From Emcibacter sp. (GTDB lineage: Bacteria; Pseudomonadota; Alphaproteobacteria; Sphingomonadales; Emcibacteraceae): DNA of 64,000 nt. The notes below the pieces were generated by a model. The model searched no databases, was not told the DNA's origin, and saw only the letters and a program-made list of their open reading frames with translations. Shown one piece after another: positions 25,932-35,748 of this stretch; the first letter of the stretch is position 1; every line of letters starts with the position of its first letter. A program made the position numbers and the translations under genes. The stretch is from assembly GCA_021741205.1 (NCBI GenBank), contig JAIOYI010000011.1, positions 1-64,000 of the forward strand, in the 5' to 3' direction.

Positions 25932-27533
25932 ATGAATGAACAGGCGGTCTCTGCGGCGGTAAGAAAACGTCCAAAATGGATCAAGGAATTTGGGTTTGAG
26001 TCATTCAGCCGTATCCGCACCGAGATCTTTTCTGGACTAACCGTCGCCTTGGCCTTGGTACCAGAGGCCGTGGCCTTTGCCTTTGTCGCCCATGTCAATC
26101 CGCTTGTGGGGCTTTATGCCGCCTTTATTGTGGGGATTATTACCGCACTCTTTGGCGGCAGACCTGGAATGATTTCTGGGGCGACAGGAGCCTTGGCGGT
26201 CGTGATGGTGAGCCTTGTGGTCAGTCACGGCGTTGAATATCTGTTTGCAACCGTGGTTCTGATGGGGATTATTCAAATTGTAGCGGGCGTGACGCATATG
26301 GGGAAATTCATTCGCATGGTGCCCCATCCTGTGATGCTGGGCTTTGTGAATGGCTTGGCGATTGTTATTTTTCTGGCGCAACTGGGACAGTTTAAGAACA
26401 GCTCGGGCGCATGGATCACGGGCATGCCGCTTTATCTGATGCTGGGATTCGTGAGCTTGACCATGGCAATTATCTTTATTATGCCAAAAATCACCAAGGC
26501 GATCCCTGGTCCCTTGGCGGCGATTGTTGTGGTGACATTGATTGTGATCGGGTTGAATATTGATATTCCACGGGTGGGGGATTTAGCCTCTATTGCGGGG
26601 GGATTGCCGACATTTCATATTCCCGATATGCCCTTCACTTGGGAAAGTTTTATGATCATTCTGCCTTATGCGGTTATTATGGCGGCGGTGGGGCTTATTG
26701 AATCGTTGCTCACGCTTAATCTGGTCAGTGAAATGACCGATACCCACGGCGGGGCAAGCAAGGAATGTGCGGCCCAGGGAGTTGCTAATGTGGTGACGGG
26801 ATTTTTTGGCGGCATGGGGGGGTGTGCCATGATAGGTCAAAGCATGATTAACGTGAAATCCGGCGGCCGGGCGCGCCTCAGCGGTATTGTTGCCGCCTTA
26901 AGTCTTTTGGGTTTTATTCTTTTTGCATCGGGTCTTATTGAGCAAATTCCCCTAGCGGCCTTGATCGGGGTTATGTTCATGGTCGTGATCGGGACATTTG
27001 CGTGGAATAGCTTGAAATTGATGGGCAGAATTCCCCGTCACGATGTTTTTACCATTATTTTTGTGACCGCGATCACGGTGGCCTATGACTTAGCGGTGGC
27101 GGTGGTGGCGGGCGTGATTATTTCTGCCCTCGTTTTTGCATGGGAAATGGCAAAACGCACCCACGCCACCATAAAAATTGATGAAAATGGCTCAAAAATT
27201 TACAAGCTTGAGGGACCTGTGTTTTTTGGTTCCGTGGCAAATTTTATGGAATTATTTGATCCAAAAAATGACCCTGATGATGTGATCGTTGATTTTATAG
27301 ATTCTAAGGTCGTCGATCATTCAGGATTAGAGGCCATTGATGCCCTTGCCGACAAATATGATGCCGAGGGTAAGACGCTCCATTTGCGTCATTTGAGTGC
27401 GGATTGCAGGCAACTGTTGCATAAGGCCCGTAAAATTGTCGAGGTTTCCGTCCTTGAAGACCCTGCCTACGGCGTGGCGGTCGATTATGAGGGCAATTAT
27501 GTGGTGATAAATACGCCACAGGAAGATGAATAA
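25932..27533 (+). CDS. SulP-family anion transporter with STAS domain
   Basis: 533 residues. The membrane domain has about 12-14 helices with the SulP signature region [27 protein letters not shown] near the N-terminus (written here in parts: [24 protein letters not shown]) and [20 protein letters not shown] in the middle. A cytoplasmic STAS domain occupies about 420-520, with [13 protein letters not shown] as the phosphorylatable-Ser loop. SulP proteins carry sulfate, bicarbonate or other anions; the substrate cannot be read from sequence. It has its own transcription start region after the terminator at 25871, and meaB follows 78 bases later. Confidence 0.88.
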   Translation: MNEQAVSAAVRKRPKWIKEFGFESFSRIRTEIFSGLTVALALVPEAVAFAFVAHVNPLVGLYAAFIVGIITALFGGRPGMISGATGALAVVMVSLVVSHGVEYLFATVVLMGIIQIVAGVTHMGKFIRMVPHPVMLGFVNGLAIVIFLAQLGQFKNSSGAWITGMPLYLMLGFVSLTMAIIFIMPKITKAIPGPLAAIVVVTLIVIGLNIDIPRVGDLASIAGGLPTFHIPDMPFTWESFMIILPYAVIMAAVGLIESLLTLNLVSEMTDTHGGASKECAAQGVANVVTGFFGGMGGCAMIGQSMINVKSGGRARLSGIVAALSLLGFILFASGLIEQIPLAALIGVMFMVVIGTFAWNSLKLMGRIPRHDVFTIIFVTAITVAYDLAVAVVAGVIISALVFAWEMAKRTHATIKIDENGSKIYKLEGPVFFGSVANFMELFDPKNDPDDVIVDFIDSKVVDHSGLEAIDALADKYDAEGKTLHLRHLSADCRQLLHKARKIVEVSVLEDPAYGVAVDYEGNYVVINTPQEDE

Positions 27534-27611
27534 AGGCTATTATAAATTCATCATTCCCACCAGAACCAGAATCCAGTAGTATGAAGGCATAAAAAATAAG
27601 CAACGGAATGA

Positions 27612-28580
27612 ATGGTGACGCTGAACAATTTAAAAGATGATTTATTAAAGGGTGAACGGCGGGCGCTTGCCAAGGCGATAACCCTTGTGGAAAGTACGCG
27701 CAAAGATCACCAGCAAGAGGCACAACACCTGCTTGCGGGTATTTTACCTTATACGGGAAAATCCATTCGATTGGGTTTTACAGGCACACCTGGGGTCGGA
27801 AAATCAACCTTTATCGAATCCTTCGGGCTTTTTCTGGTGGCCGAGGGGTATAAGGTGGCAGTGCTTGCGGTGGATCCGTCCTCGACCCGAACGGGTGGCT
27901 CTATTTTGGGCGATAAAACCCGCATGGAACTTCTTTCCAAGGCAGAAAATGCCTATATCCGGCCATCACCATCAGGGGGAACATTGGGCGGTGTGGCACG
28001 GCGCACGCGGGAGGCTATGCTTCTGTGCGAGGCGGCGGGTTATGATGTCATTCTGATCGAAACGGTGGGCGTGGGCCAGTCGGAAATTGCCGTATCTGAT
28101 ATGGTGGATATGTTTCTGCTTATGCTTTCGCCTGGGGGTGGGGATGATCTTCAGGGTATTAAGCGGGGCATTATGGAACTTGCCGATCTTGTGATTATTA
28201 ATAAGGCGGATGGGGATTTAAAAAAGGCTGCGATGCGGGCAGCATCCGACTATAAGGCGGCACTTCATCTGATGCGCCCCAAGGTCGATTGTTGGACGGC
28301 GGATGTGGTTTTAGCCTCGGCCTTAAAAAAAGAGGGACTGGACGAAATTTGGCGTCATATACAGAACTTTGAACAAGCCATGAAAGCGGGTAACGCCCTT
28401 GTAGGGTTACGCTCAGAGCAGGCAAAGGCTTGGATGTGGTCTGAAATTCATGATCAGTTGATGGATAATTTTCGTACAAAACATCCTGGTCGGATTAAGG
28501 AAATGGAACAAGCCGTCCGATCTGGAATAACCCCACCAACCGCCGCCGCACGAGAGCTGTTGCAAGATTTTTTAAAATAA
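27612..28580 (+). CDS. meaB: Methylmalonyl-CoA mutase-associated GTPase MeaB
   Basis: 322-residue G3E-family P-loop GTPase. GFTGTPGVGKSTFIE is the Walker A loop, AVDPSSTRTGGSILGDKTRM the switch region, ETVGVGQSE the Walker B region and NKADGD the guanine-specificity motif. MeaB protects and reloads adenosylcobalamin-dependent methylmalonyl-CoA mutase. No mutase gene is in this window, so the partner is elsewhere. GGA lies just before the ATG at 27612. A role in propionyl-CoA disposal fits the presence of a leucine degradation operon and of CobST in the region, though none of these is adjacent. Confidence 0.9.
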   Translation: MVTLNNLKDDLLKGERRALAKAITLVESTRKDHQQEAQHLLAGILPYTGKSIRLGFTGTPGVGKSTFIESFGLFLVAEGYKVAVLAVDPSSTRTGGSILGDKTRMELLSKAENAYIRPSPSGGTLGGVARRTREAMLLCEAAGYDVILIETVGVGQSEIAVSDMVDMFLLMLSPGGGDDLQGIKRGIMELADLVIINKADGDLKKAAMRAASDYKAALHLMRPKVDCWTADVVLASALKKEGLDEIWRHIQNFEQAMKAGNALVGLRSEQAKAWMWSEIHDQLMDNFRTKHPGRIKEMEQAVRSGITPPTAAARELLQDFLK

Positions 28581-28647
28581 AGCAATAGGGGATTGAGATA
28601 TTTTCATGAAGAATGGATATTTATCCCTCTGATAAGAGCAAAAGCGC

Positions 28648-28676
28648 TTGACCTATATCCTGCAATGCCATATATA
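28648..28676 (+). promoter_or_regulatory. Sigma70-type promoter of rpmB
   Basis: TTGACC (28648-28653) and TATATA (28671-28676) are separated by exactly 17 bases. Transcription would start near 28683, giving an 85-base leader before the rpmB ATG. Confidence 0.7.
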
Positions 28677-28768
28677 CCCCTTTCATATTTGAAGGAACCT
28701 CTTGTTGATTCTGATGATGATACGATGATGGGCTAAATAAAATTTTTAAGAAATTTAAGGACAAAATT

Positions 28769-29062
28769 ATGTCACGCGTATGTGAACTTAGTGGTAAATC
28801 GGTAATAAGCGGTAATAATGTGAGCCATGCTCTTAACAGAACCCGTCGTGTTTTCCGCCCTAATTTGATTAAAACAAAATTGTTGAGCGATGTGCTTGGT
28901 CAGTCTGTATCTATGAGAATCTCTGCCAACGCATTACGTTCTGTTGAGCATAATGGCGGTCTGGATAATTTTCTTGTCAAGGCTCGTGACGTTAATTTGT
29001 CATTGAAGGCGCGCCGTTTGAAGAAACTTGTGGAAAAGAAATTGGCGAATATTGCCGCCTAG
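28769..29062 (+). CDS. rpmB: 50S ribosomal protein L28
   Basis: 97 residues, the usual length for alphaproteobacterial L28. [20 protein letters not shown] at the N-terminus and RRVFRPNL are the family signature, and the C-terminal half is lysine-rich. It is a structural protein of the large ribosomal subunit. AAGGA precedes the ATG. It has its own promoter (28648) and ends at a terminator (29106) that lies inside the convergent phytase-like gene. In alphaproteobacteria rpmB is often near cobT, as here. Confidence 0.97.
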   Translation: MSRVCELSGKSVISGNNVSHALNRTRRVFRPNLIKTKLLSDVLGQSVSMRISANALRSVEHNGGLDNFLVKARDVNLSLKARRLKKLVEKKLANIAA

Positions 29063-29065
29063 TTC

Positions 29066-30196
29066 TTATTTTTTCTGATTTTCATCACTCGCTAAAATTC
29101 TTTTGAAGCCGTTGACGGGATCAACGGCTTTTTCTGTGTTATCAATAAGTTTGAACATCATTAATAAATTCCGTTGTAATTTGCTAAAATTATTATCGGA
29201 CATAATATAGATTATTGTATCACCAACAGAATTTTGCCGAACGGCCAAGGCTTCCATATTATCAACATTAAAGGGATAGGCGAGTTCTGCGATCACTTCA
29301 CCTTTGATTTTTTGTCCTGAGATAATGGATATCCCAGAAATCCGGCGCAAGCGTGCGGCCATACCCCTTGCAAGAGAGAAGTGCCTTTCTAGGACGAGTA
29401 TGTCACCATTTGACATGGTTGCCATATCTGTGGGCTTGTATGAGGGGTCAATTTCATAACTTATTGCCTCCATTTTTCCCCGACCAATGATCCAACCTTG
29501 AGCAATGGATGTGTCGCCGTCCTTTATAATATTTTCCGAAAAGGCAAGTATTCGTCCATCTGTTAGTGTCGTCAGAGCTTCTATTCCTGTATTTTTGGGA
29601 AGATTGACAAAGCTTTCGGGCAAGGTCGGCGCAAATGTTATTTTCTGGGCATTGGCAGAAAAAAGTGACTTATAGTCATTTGAGGTGCGTGCCTGAAAAT
29701 AGCGCAGTGCATGCGGCTTTTCAAAGGAAATAACATAGCCGTCACTGTCTACGGCTGTTATGGCCTCGGCATCGTCGACGATATCTTTATCCTCATCTTT
29801 GGTGATGATGTTTTTTATGGGTGCCATCTGGGTGTTCGTGATATTAACCAATCGATTATTATCGTTATAAATTATGTCGGCGAGAAACCATTGATTGCTA
29901 TCTGAGATGGCAAGTATTTCATGACCATCTGGGCTTATCACGATACTTGAAATGCCGCCAAATATCTTTTCTGAACTGGTTATTTGTACCCCACCCATAT
30001 AGAGAAGCTTGCCCACACTATTAATGTTACTATCTTTATAATGAAGTGGAATGGTCATCGTTTTAAGGATAACCGAAAAATCAGCCTTTTTTTGATCTTG
30101 AGGTAAAGAGTCAGCACGGGCAAGGGATATAGCGCAATAGACAGCGACGGCTATAAAACCATAAAAATTTATCAATTTTTGTCTTCTGGATTCCAT
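29066..30196 (-). CDS. Exported esterase-like activity of phytase family protein
   Basis: 376 residues with an N-terminal hydrophobic signal ending near SLARADS. The body is a beta-propeller-like domain with GGISSIVISPDG, DDAEAITAVDSDGYVISFEKP, NTGIEALTTLTDGRILAFSE and NMEALAVR. These match proteins annotated as the esterase-like activity of phytase family (PF13449). The biochemical activity in bacteria is unproven. It is convergent with rpmB, separated by 3 bases, and its last codons overlap the rpmB terminator hairpin. The same family often lies between rpmB and cobT in alphaproteobacteria, matching this position. Confidence 0.75.
   Translation of the reverse strand: MESRRQKLINFYGFIAVAVYCAISLARADSLPQDQKKADFSVILKTMTIPLHYKDSNINSVGKLLYMGGVQITSSEKIFGGISSIVISPDGHEILAISDSNQWFLADIIYNDNNRLVNITNTQMAPIKNIITKDEDKDIVDDAEAITAVDSDGYVISFEKPHALRYFQARTSNDYKSLFSANAQKITFAPTLPESFVNLPKNTGIEALTTLTDGRILAFSENIIKDGDTSIAQGWIIGRGKMEAISYEIDPSYKPTDMATMSNGDILVLERHFSLARGMAARLRRISGISIISGQKIKGEVIAELAYPFNVDNMEALAVRQNSVGDTIIYIMSDNNFSKLQRNLLMMFKLIDNTEKAVDPVNGFKRILASDENQKK
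29106..29133 (+). terminator. rpmB terminator located inside the 3' end of the convergent gene
   Basis: On the plus strand AAGCCGTTGA and TCAACGGCTT form a perfect 10-bp stem with loop CGGGA, running into TTTTT. It sits 44 bases after the rpmB stop. On the minus strand the same bases encode residues of the phytase-like protein (around AVDPVNGFKR). Confidence 0.8.
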
Positions 30197-30259
30197 GTTT
30201 CTCTTTAATTTCCGTTATATTATAAAGTCTGCTCAGAATATTCCGATGAGGATTATTCA

Positions 30260-30292
30260 TAAGATTATGTTAAGATTATGGTGAGATAATAT
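30260..30292. repeat. Three 11-bp direct repeats in the phytase-like / TetR divergent region
   Basis: TAAGATTATGT, TAAGATTATGG and TGAGATAATAT follow one another without gaps; a fourth GATTAT occurs 12 bases earlier at 30251. An 11-bp direct-repeat array is typical of binding sites for OmpR/PhoB-type response regulators. The gap serves the promoters of both divergent genes. Confidence 0.5.
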
Positions 30293-30340
30293 AGGCTTCT
30301 TATTCAACAAGTTACAGAAAAATAATGACAAGAAGAAAAA

Positions 30341-30955
30341 ATGTTAGCAGAAAATATGGATAGCCCAAAAACCGTAAAGGGTGGATATTCTATGAAAAAT
30401 GGTCATCAACAGCAAAAATATATTGTGATACAGGCGGCTTTGCGCCTATTTCACGAGAATGGCTATGATAAGGTTAAGATATCCGATATTGCGCGTGCAG
30501 CAAGTGTGACAAGCGGTGAAGTGGAAGAATATTTTCCCTCCAAACAAGAGATATGCCATAAAGTCATCGATTCCCATCTCGAGAATCAGGCAAAATTATT
30601 TGAAGACATTAACCAGAACAGTAATCCGAGACAGCGGCTAAGCCTTTATCTTGATACAATTGTGGATGATACCGAGAGTTTGATTAGGCGTGGCTGCCCG
30701 TTGACCAATTTATATTTCGACGTCAGACGGCAGGAAGAACAACTCTCTGGTCATGTTGTTAAGCTTTTGCAGCAGCGACTGAACTGGATTTCTGAACAAT
30801 TCGTGTTAATTATGAAGGTAAAAGAGGTTCCAGACTTGGCTGAACGGCTCGCCAGTGCCATTCACGGCATTTGTATTTTGGCGCAGGTAACGGGCGATGA
30901 AAATTTGATCAGACATCAGGTAAATCAACTTAAGTCGTGGATTAGGTCCATGTAA
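30341..30955 (+). CDS. TetR/AcrR-family transcriptional regulator
   Basis: 204 residues from the first ATG. The N-terminal HTH reads ALRLFHENGYDKVKISDIARAASV, given here in two parts as ALRLFHENGYDKV and ISDIARAASV, followed by the YFPSKQEI segment that ends the DNA-binding domain. The ligand domain is of the TetR_C type with one Cys (RRGCPLTNL), as in YxaF/LmrA-like repressors. An ATG at 30392 with GGTGG upstream would give 187 residues and a more usual N-terminus. The gene is inserted between the phytase-like gene and cobT, a place where many relatives have no TetR, so it may be a local acquisition. Effector and targets unknown. Confidence 0.8.
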   Translation: MLAENMDSPKTVKGGYSMKNGHQQQKYIVIQAALRLFHENGYDKVKISDIARAASVTSGEVEEYFPSKQEICHKVIDSHLENQAKLFEDINQNSNPRQRLSLYLDTIVDDTESLIRRGCPLTNLYFDVRRQEEQLSGHVVKLLQQRLNWISEQFVLIMKVKEVPDLAERLASAIHGICILAQVTGDENLIRHQVNQLKSWIRSM

Positions 30956-30966
30956 AATAGGCCAAC

Positions 30967-32835
30967 TTAATTTAGGCGCCTTTTTCGGGACTTTTCATCA
31001 AAAAGATCGGTTAACTGATCTGTAATAGCGCCACCCAATTGTTCGGCGTCCATAATGGTTATGGCATTTTGATAATAGCGGGTCACATCGTGTCCAATAC
31101 CAATGGCAAGCAATTCCACGGGCGACCTTTTTTCTATCCAATGAATGACGGCACGGAGATGATCCTCCAGATAATTTGCACTATTGGCGGATAGGGTGCT
31201 GTCATCCACGGGGGCGCCGTCGGAGATCACCATTAAAATACGCCGTTCTTCGGTTCTGTTTATCAGTCTGCTATGGGCCCAAAGCAAGGATTCGCCGTCA
31301 ATATTTTCTTTCAAAAGGCCTTCTTTAAGCATAAGGCCTAAATTATTTCGGGTGCGCCGCCATGGGCTGTCGGCTGTTTTATAGATAATATGACGTAGAT
31401 CATTCAGGCGACCAGGTTTTTGAGGCTTCGTATTATCCAACCATTTCTGGCGACTTTTTCCGCCCTTCCATGCTTTTGTGGTAAAACCTAATATTTCCAC
31501 CTTAACGCCGCAGCGTTCCAATGTTCGGGCAAGAATATCAGCACTCATGGCGGCAATGGTAATGGGGCGACCCCTCATTGATCCTGAATTATCAATGAGC
31601 AGCGTGACCACCGTATCCTTAAAATTTGTTTCGTTTTCCACCTTAAAGGACAGAGCATGAAGCGGGTTTGTCACCACTCGGGTAAGTCTGCTCGTGTCCA
31701 GCATCCCTTCTTCCAAATCAAAATCCCATGATCTCATTTGCTGAGCCATGAGCATTCGTTGCAGTCTGTTGGCGAGCTTAGAGATGATCCCATGCAGGCC
31801 GCTTAATTGTTGATCAAGGGTACGTCGTAAAGAGGATAGTTCAGAACTATCACAAAGCTCTTCGGCTTGAATAATCTCGTCATATTCTGTGGTATATATG
31901 GCGTAATTCGCTCCCATAGCCTGTGTTGTGCTAAGATCGTTAGGCAAAAACATGGCCTGTTTTTTGGTGGCGGCCTCTTCGGCCATCATATCATTGATCA
32001 TATCTTCGTTAAGTTCGGCACCCATTTCACTATTGTCTGATGCATCGTCATCGCTGCCCGAATCTTGATCGCTGCTGTCGTCTGTGCCGCTCTCCTCGCT
32101 GTCATTTTCTTCGCTTTCTTCCTCTTCGCCTAAATCCTGTTCCTCTGGATTATCGCTTGTATCTTTGCCCTTCTTCTTATCATCGGGGCTGAAATCATCG
32201 GCAAGATCAAGATCAGCAATAATTTTCCGGCTGAGTAAGCTAAAGGCCTCCTGATTCTCCATAATGTTGAGTAAGGCATCCAAATGACGAGCCGCTTTAG
32301 ATTCTATTTTAGTGCGATATTGATTGACAACATCATTGGTTACTTCTGGGGGATGACAATGGGTCAGTCTTTCCCGCACCAAAAGTCTTAGAATATCATC
32401 AAGGGGTGGAGGGCTACTTTCCTTGGTATCCTGAGGTAGCATCAGTCGATTTTTATCATAATGGGCATCCAGAGCCGCCTGAAGATTTTGGGCGACACCG
32501 GGCATTTTATTGGCACCAATGGCCTCGACACGGGCTTGCTCCAACGCCTCATAGACGCTGTGAGCCACGGGATCTTTTGGGGCATATTTCTGATGCAGTT
32601 TATCATTATGATAACGCAGCCGCAAAGCATAAGCATCGGCCGCCCCACGGACTTTAGCAACCTCATGAGCGGACAGATCAACAGGGACAATGGGTAATCG
32701 GTTTGAGGTTCCAGAAATATCCACATTTTCCGCCCCAAAGCTCATTTCAAGCTCTTTGACCTTTGCTATGGCCCGCACGGTGGAGGATAGGGCATGCTTA
32801 AATTGGTCGAGTTTATGATGGGCTTTTTTGTGCAT
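30967..32835 (-). CDS. cobT: Cobaltochelatase subunit CobT
   Basis: 622 residues. A helical N-terminal part with [18 protein letters not shown] (about 55-72) is followed by a long acidic stretch (about 220-285, rich in Glu, Asp and Ser). The C-terminal von Willebrand A domain has the MIDAS sequence [13 protein letters not shown]. With CobS it forms the AAA+ chaperone ring that drives CobN to insert cobalt into hydrogenobyrinic acid diamide. CobN is not in the window. It is 15 bases downstream of cobS in one operon and convergent with the TetR gene. Confidence 0.92.
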   Translation of the reverse strand: MHKKAHHKLDQFKHALSSTVRAIAKVKELEMSFGAENVDISGTSNRLPIVPVDLSAHEVAKVRGAADAYALRLRYHNDKLHQKYAPKDPVAHSVYEALEQARVEAIGANKMPGVAQNLQAALDAHYDKNRLMLPQDTKESSPPPLDDILRLLVRERLTHCHPPEVTNDVVNQYRTKIESKAARHLDALLNIMENQEAFSLLSRKIIADLDLADDFSPDDKKKGKDTSDNPEEQDLGEEEESEENDSEESGTDDSSDQDSGSDDDASDNSEMGAELNEDMINDMMAEEAATKKQAMFLPNDLSTTQAMGANYAIYTTEYDEIIQAEELCDSSELSSLRRTLDQQLSGLHGIISKLANRLQRMLMAQQMRSWDFDLEEGMLDTSRLTRVVTNPLHALSFKVENETNFKDTVVTLLIDNSGSMRGRPITIAAMSADILARTLERCGVKVEILGFTTKAWKGGKSRQKWLDNTKPQKPGRLNDLRHIIYKTADSPWRRTRNNLGLMLKEGLLKENIDGESLLWAHSRLINRTEERRILMVISDGAPVDDSTLSANSANYLEDHLRAVIHWIEKRSPVELLAIGIGHDVTRYYQNAITIMDAEQLGGAITDQLTDLFDEKSRKRRLN

Positions 32836-32850
32836 GTTATTATCTGGATA

Positions 32851-33849
32851 TTATTCTGGTAAAATAATGGGTGTTACCGCAGATTCAGGCAGTTCCTTGC
32901 CGAAACAGCGTTGATAATATTCGGCAACGACGGGCCGTTCCAATTCATCGCATTTGTTGAGGAATGTTAAGCGAAAGGCAAAGGCCACATCCTTAAATAT
33001 TTCGGTATTCTCAGCCCAAGTGAGCACCGTACGAGGTGACATAACCGTTGAAATGTCGCCGTTGATAAATCCGCTTCGGCTTAAATCTGCTACTTGCACC
33101 ATTTGTTTGATCATTTTTTGACCTGCCTTATCCTGAAGAGTTGGCATCTTGGCAAGCACGATATTTTCTTCAATATGATGAGGCAGATAATTCAGGGTTG
33201 TAACGATATTCCAACGATCCATCTGTCCCTGATTGATTTGCTGGGTGCCGTGATAAAGCCCCGTTGTATCACCAAGACCAATTGTGTTGGTTGTGGAAAA
33301 GAGCCTAAAGGAAGGGTGAGGACGAATGACCTTATTTTGATCCAAAAGAGTCATTTTTCCTGCAACTTCGAGTACCCGCTGAATGACGAACATCACATCG
33401 GGGCGTCCCGCATCATATTCATCGAAAACTAGGGCCGTTGGGGTTTGCAAAGCCCAAGGCAGGATACCTTCCTGAAATTCAGTGACTTGTACGCCGTCTT
33501 TAAGTACGATGGCATCTTTGCCCACAAGGTCAATGCGGCTGATATGGCTGTCTAAATTTACCCGAACACATGGCCAGTTAAGACGAGAGGCCACCTGTTC
33601 GATATGGGTTGATTTTCCTGTACCGTGATAGCCCTGTACCATCACACGGCGGTTAAAGGCAAAACCCGCTAATAGGGCAAGGGTTGTGTCATGGTCAAAG
33701 ATGTAATTATCATCGCTTTCAGGGACATGATCGTCTGTTTCTGAAAATCCAAGCACTTCCATATCGCTGTCGATGCCAAATACTTGACGTACATTAATTT
33801 TAATATCGGGAATGCCATTTTGGCCAACTGTAGAGGCTGTTCTCGTCAT
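32851..33849 (-). CDS. cobS: Cobaltochelatase AAA+ ATPase subunit CobS
   Basis: 332-residue MoxR-type AAA+ ATPase. Walker A is [12 protein letters not shown], Walker B is [13 protein letters not shown], and [19 protein letters not shown] covers sensor 1 and the insert. The N-terminal [12 protein letters not shown]-like entry reads [13 protein letters not shown]. It acts in the cytoplasm with CobT in ATP-dependent cobalt insertion during aerobic B12 synthesis. The gene is first of a two-gene operon; bolA is divergent 98 bases away, a layout conserved in alphaproteobacteria. Confidence 0.93.
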   Translation of the reverse strand: MTRTASTVGQNGIPDIKINVRQVFGIDSDMEVLGFSETDDHVPESDDNYIFDHDTTLALLAGFAFNRRVMVQGYHGTGKSTHIEQVASRLNWPCVRVNLDSHISRIDLVGKDAIVLKDGVQVTEFQEGILPWALQTPTALVFDEYDAGRPDVMFVIQRVLEVAGKMTLLDQNKVIRPHPSFRLFSTTNTIGLGDTTGLYHGTQQINQGQMDRWNIVTTLNYLPHHIEENIVLAKMPTLQDKAGQKMIKQMVQVADLSRSGFINGDISTVMSPRTVLTWAENTEIFKDVAFAFRLTFLNKCDELERPVVAEYYQRCFGKELPESAVTPIILPE

Positions 33850-33946
33850 AAGTCTATCCGTTGTCTAATTATCTCTTCCATTATGTCGTTCATTGTGGCA
33901 GTTTCGTCAAGTCTAAAGAGTGAATTATATCTATGAAAGTATATTT

Positions 33947-34213
33947 ATGACCGTCGCACAAACAATAGAAGAAAAACTTAAAAAAGCCCTCACAGTGTCT
34001 AAAATTGAGGTGATTGATGAATCCTATAAACATGCGGGACATGCGGGGGCGAGAGAGGGGGGCGAAAGCCATTTTAAGCTTTTTATCATCGCCTCCGATT
34101 TTCAGGGTAAAAACAGAGTCATGCGTCAAAGAGAAATTTACCGCATATTAAAGGATGAAATGGCGGGGCCTATTCATGCCCTCTCTATTGATGCAAGATC
34201 ACCAGAAGAGTAA
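33947..34213 (+). CDS. bolA: BolA family protein
   Basis: 88 residues from the ATG at 33947; the frame is open to 33920 but the shorter start gives the normal BolA N-terminus. It has the class II KH-like fold with IEVIDESYKHAGH and GGESHFKLFIIASDF, where the conserved histidines can bind a [2Fe-2S] cluster with a monothiol glutaredoxin. BolA proteins take part in iron-sulfur trafficking and stress morphology. It is divergent from cobST and 5 bases ahead of the MBL-fold hydrolase gene. Confidence 0.9.
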   Translation: MTVAQTIEEKLKKALTVSKIEVIDESYKHAGHAGAREGGESHFKLFIIASDFQGKNRVMRQREIYRILKDEMAGPIHALSIDARSPEE

Positions 34214-34218
34214 GATAA

Positions 34219-34860
34219 ATGCTAAAAGTTAAAATTATTCCCGTAACCCCCTTTCAACAAAATTGCAGCCTGCTGTGGTGCGATGAAACCATGAAAGGCG
34301 CCGTCATTGATGCGGGCGGTGATGTGGATATCATCATGGACGAGATCAAGAAACAGGGGGTTGATGTGGAGAAAATTCTGATCACCCATGGGCATCTGGA
34401 TCATGCGGGCGGCGCGGCGGAATTGTCGGAACGCCTTGGTGTTCCCATTATCGGGCCAGAAAAACAGGATAAATTCTGGATTGATCAGATTCCCGCCAAT
34501 TGTCAGAGCTACGGTTTGCCTGAGGGGCGGTCATTCACCCCCGATCAATGGCTTGAAGGAGGTGATAAGGTGACTATCGGCAACATCACGCTCGATGTTT
34601 ATTTTTGCCCGGGTCATACGCCGGGCCATGTGATCTTCCATAACAAAGAAGCGGGCTATGCCTTTGTGGGGGATGTGTTGTTTCAAGGCTCTATTGGCAG
34701 GACGGATTTTCCAAGGGGGGATTATGATACCTTGATCCGCTCTATTCGCACACAGCTTTGGCCCTTGGGTGATGAGACCAAATTTATCTCAGGCCACGGT
34801 GCCATCTCCACCTTCGGGCAAGAACGCAAGACCAATCCCTTTGTGGGGGATAATGTTTGA
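34219..34860 (+). CDS. MBL-fold metallo-hydrolase (glyoxalase II-like)
   Basis: 213 residues. The metallo-beta-lactamase motif THGHLDHAGG supplies the first metal ligands, FCPGHTPGH the third histidine, and FVGDVLFQGSIGRTDFP the bridging Asp. FISGHG supplies the last His. The length and the FQGSIGRTD segment match YcbL-type type II glyoxalases, which hydrolyse S-lactoylglutathione or similar thioesters. It follows bolA by 5 bases, implying cotranscription. The substrate is inferred from family only. Confidence 0.88.
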   Translation: MLKVKIIPVTPFQQNCSLLWCDETMKGAVIDAGGDVDIIMDEIKKQGVDVEKILITHGHLDHAGGAAELSERLGVPIIGPEKQDKFWIDQIPANCQSYGLPEGRSFTPDQWLEGGDKVTIGNITLDVYFCPGHTPGHVIFHNKEAGYAFVGDVLFQGSIGRTDFPRGDYDTLIRSIRTQLWPLGDETKFISGHGAISTFGQERKTNPFVGDNV

Positions 34861-34863
34861 CAC

Positions 34864-35739
34864 TCACATCAAATAAGTCAGTAACATGGGCACGGTTACT
34901 ATGGACATGAGGGTGGTGATGAAGACCATGCTCGCCACGTCATTGGGGCTGCGGTTATATTGGCTCGCAAGCAGATAGCTAAAAATAGCGACGGGCATAG
35001 AGCATTGCATGATGAGGACGTTGCGTTCCTCCCCTGTAAAGCCAAAAGCCAAACTTATGGTAAAGCCTATGGATATGCCCATAACCAATTTGAAGGCGGA
35101 TATGACCACCATCTTGCTCGTGTTTTCAAGCTTTAGCCGTGCCAGTGATGCTCCAAGAGTGAGCAGCATTAAGGGAATTGTAGCGCCGCCCATAAGTTTG
35201 GTGGTGTTGATGAGCCATTTTGGGGCCTCTACATCACCGAGAATAAAGAATAATGCACCCGCCAGACCATATAACATCGTGACACGGGTGAGGCTACTGG
35301 CCGTTAAATTTCCATGTGATATAAAAAGCCCTGCGGTGAATTGAAATATAGCACTTAGGGCGAAATAGGCAATGGCCAGTGACATGCCCCGTTCGCCAAA
35401 GGCAAATAGACATAATGGAATCCCCATATTGCCAGAGTTAGTGGAATATAGGGCAATGACATAGGCTCTTAACGGCAGTTTGAATATGAGTGCAAATAGG
35501 GTGCTTACACTCATCAAGGACAAAATAGATATAAAAGAGGCCACAATGAAATCCGTGGCTTCAAACAAGCCATCTCCCAAATTGATAATACCCGAAAATA
35601 CAAGGCAGGGGGCGCCGATATTCATATTAACGCGCGTTACAAAGTCCGACGGAAAGTCATAGCCCTTTTTAATCCAAATATAACCGATGAAGGCAATAAC
35701 GAAGACGGGGGCAATGACGTTAAAGAGTTCAGCAATCAT
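34864..35739 (-). CDS. AEC-family transporter (auxin efflux carrier fold)
   Basis: 291 residues with about nine or ten hydrophobic helices. NSGNMGIPLCLFAFGERG in the first half and MLLTLGASLARL in the second are characteristic of the AEC family, which includes malonate and other organic-anion permeases. The substrate is not known. It lies 9 bases after the lipoprotein amidase gene on the same strand, so the two may act together on import of an amide-derived acid; this is inference. It is convergent with the MBL-fold hydrolase gene, 3 bases apart. Confidence 0.85.
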   Translation of the reverse strand: MIAELFNVIAPVFVIAFIGYIWIKKGYDFPSDFVTRVNMNIGAPCLVFSGIINLGDGLFEATDFIVASFISILSLMSVSTLFALIFKLPLRAYVIALYSTNSGNMGIPLCLFAFGERGMSLAIAYFALSAIFQFTAGLFISHGNLTASSLTRVTMLYGLAGALFFILGDVEAPKWLINTTKLMGGATIPLMLLTLGASLARLKLENTSKMVVISAFKLVMGISIGFTISLAFGFTGEERNVLIMQCSMPVAIFSYLLASQYNRSPNDVASMVFITTLMSIVTVPMLLTYLM

Positions 35740-35748
35740 ACATTACTT

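Noticed and set aside
26037-26840. His-rich antisense ORFs over the SulP gene
   Set aside because: Composition is what one expects from the reverse of a hydrophobic membrane protein; no start signals.
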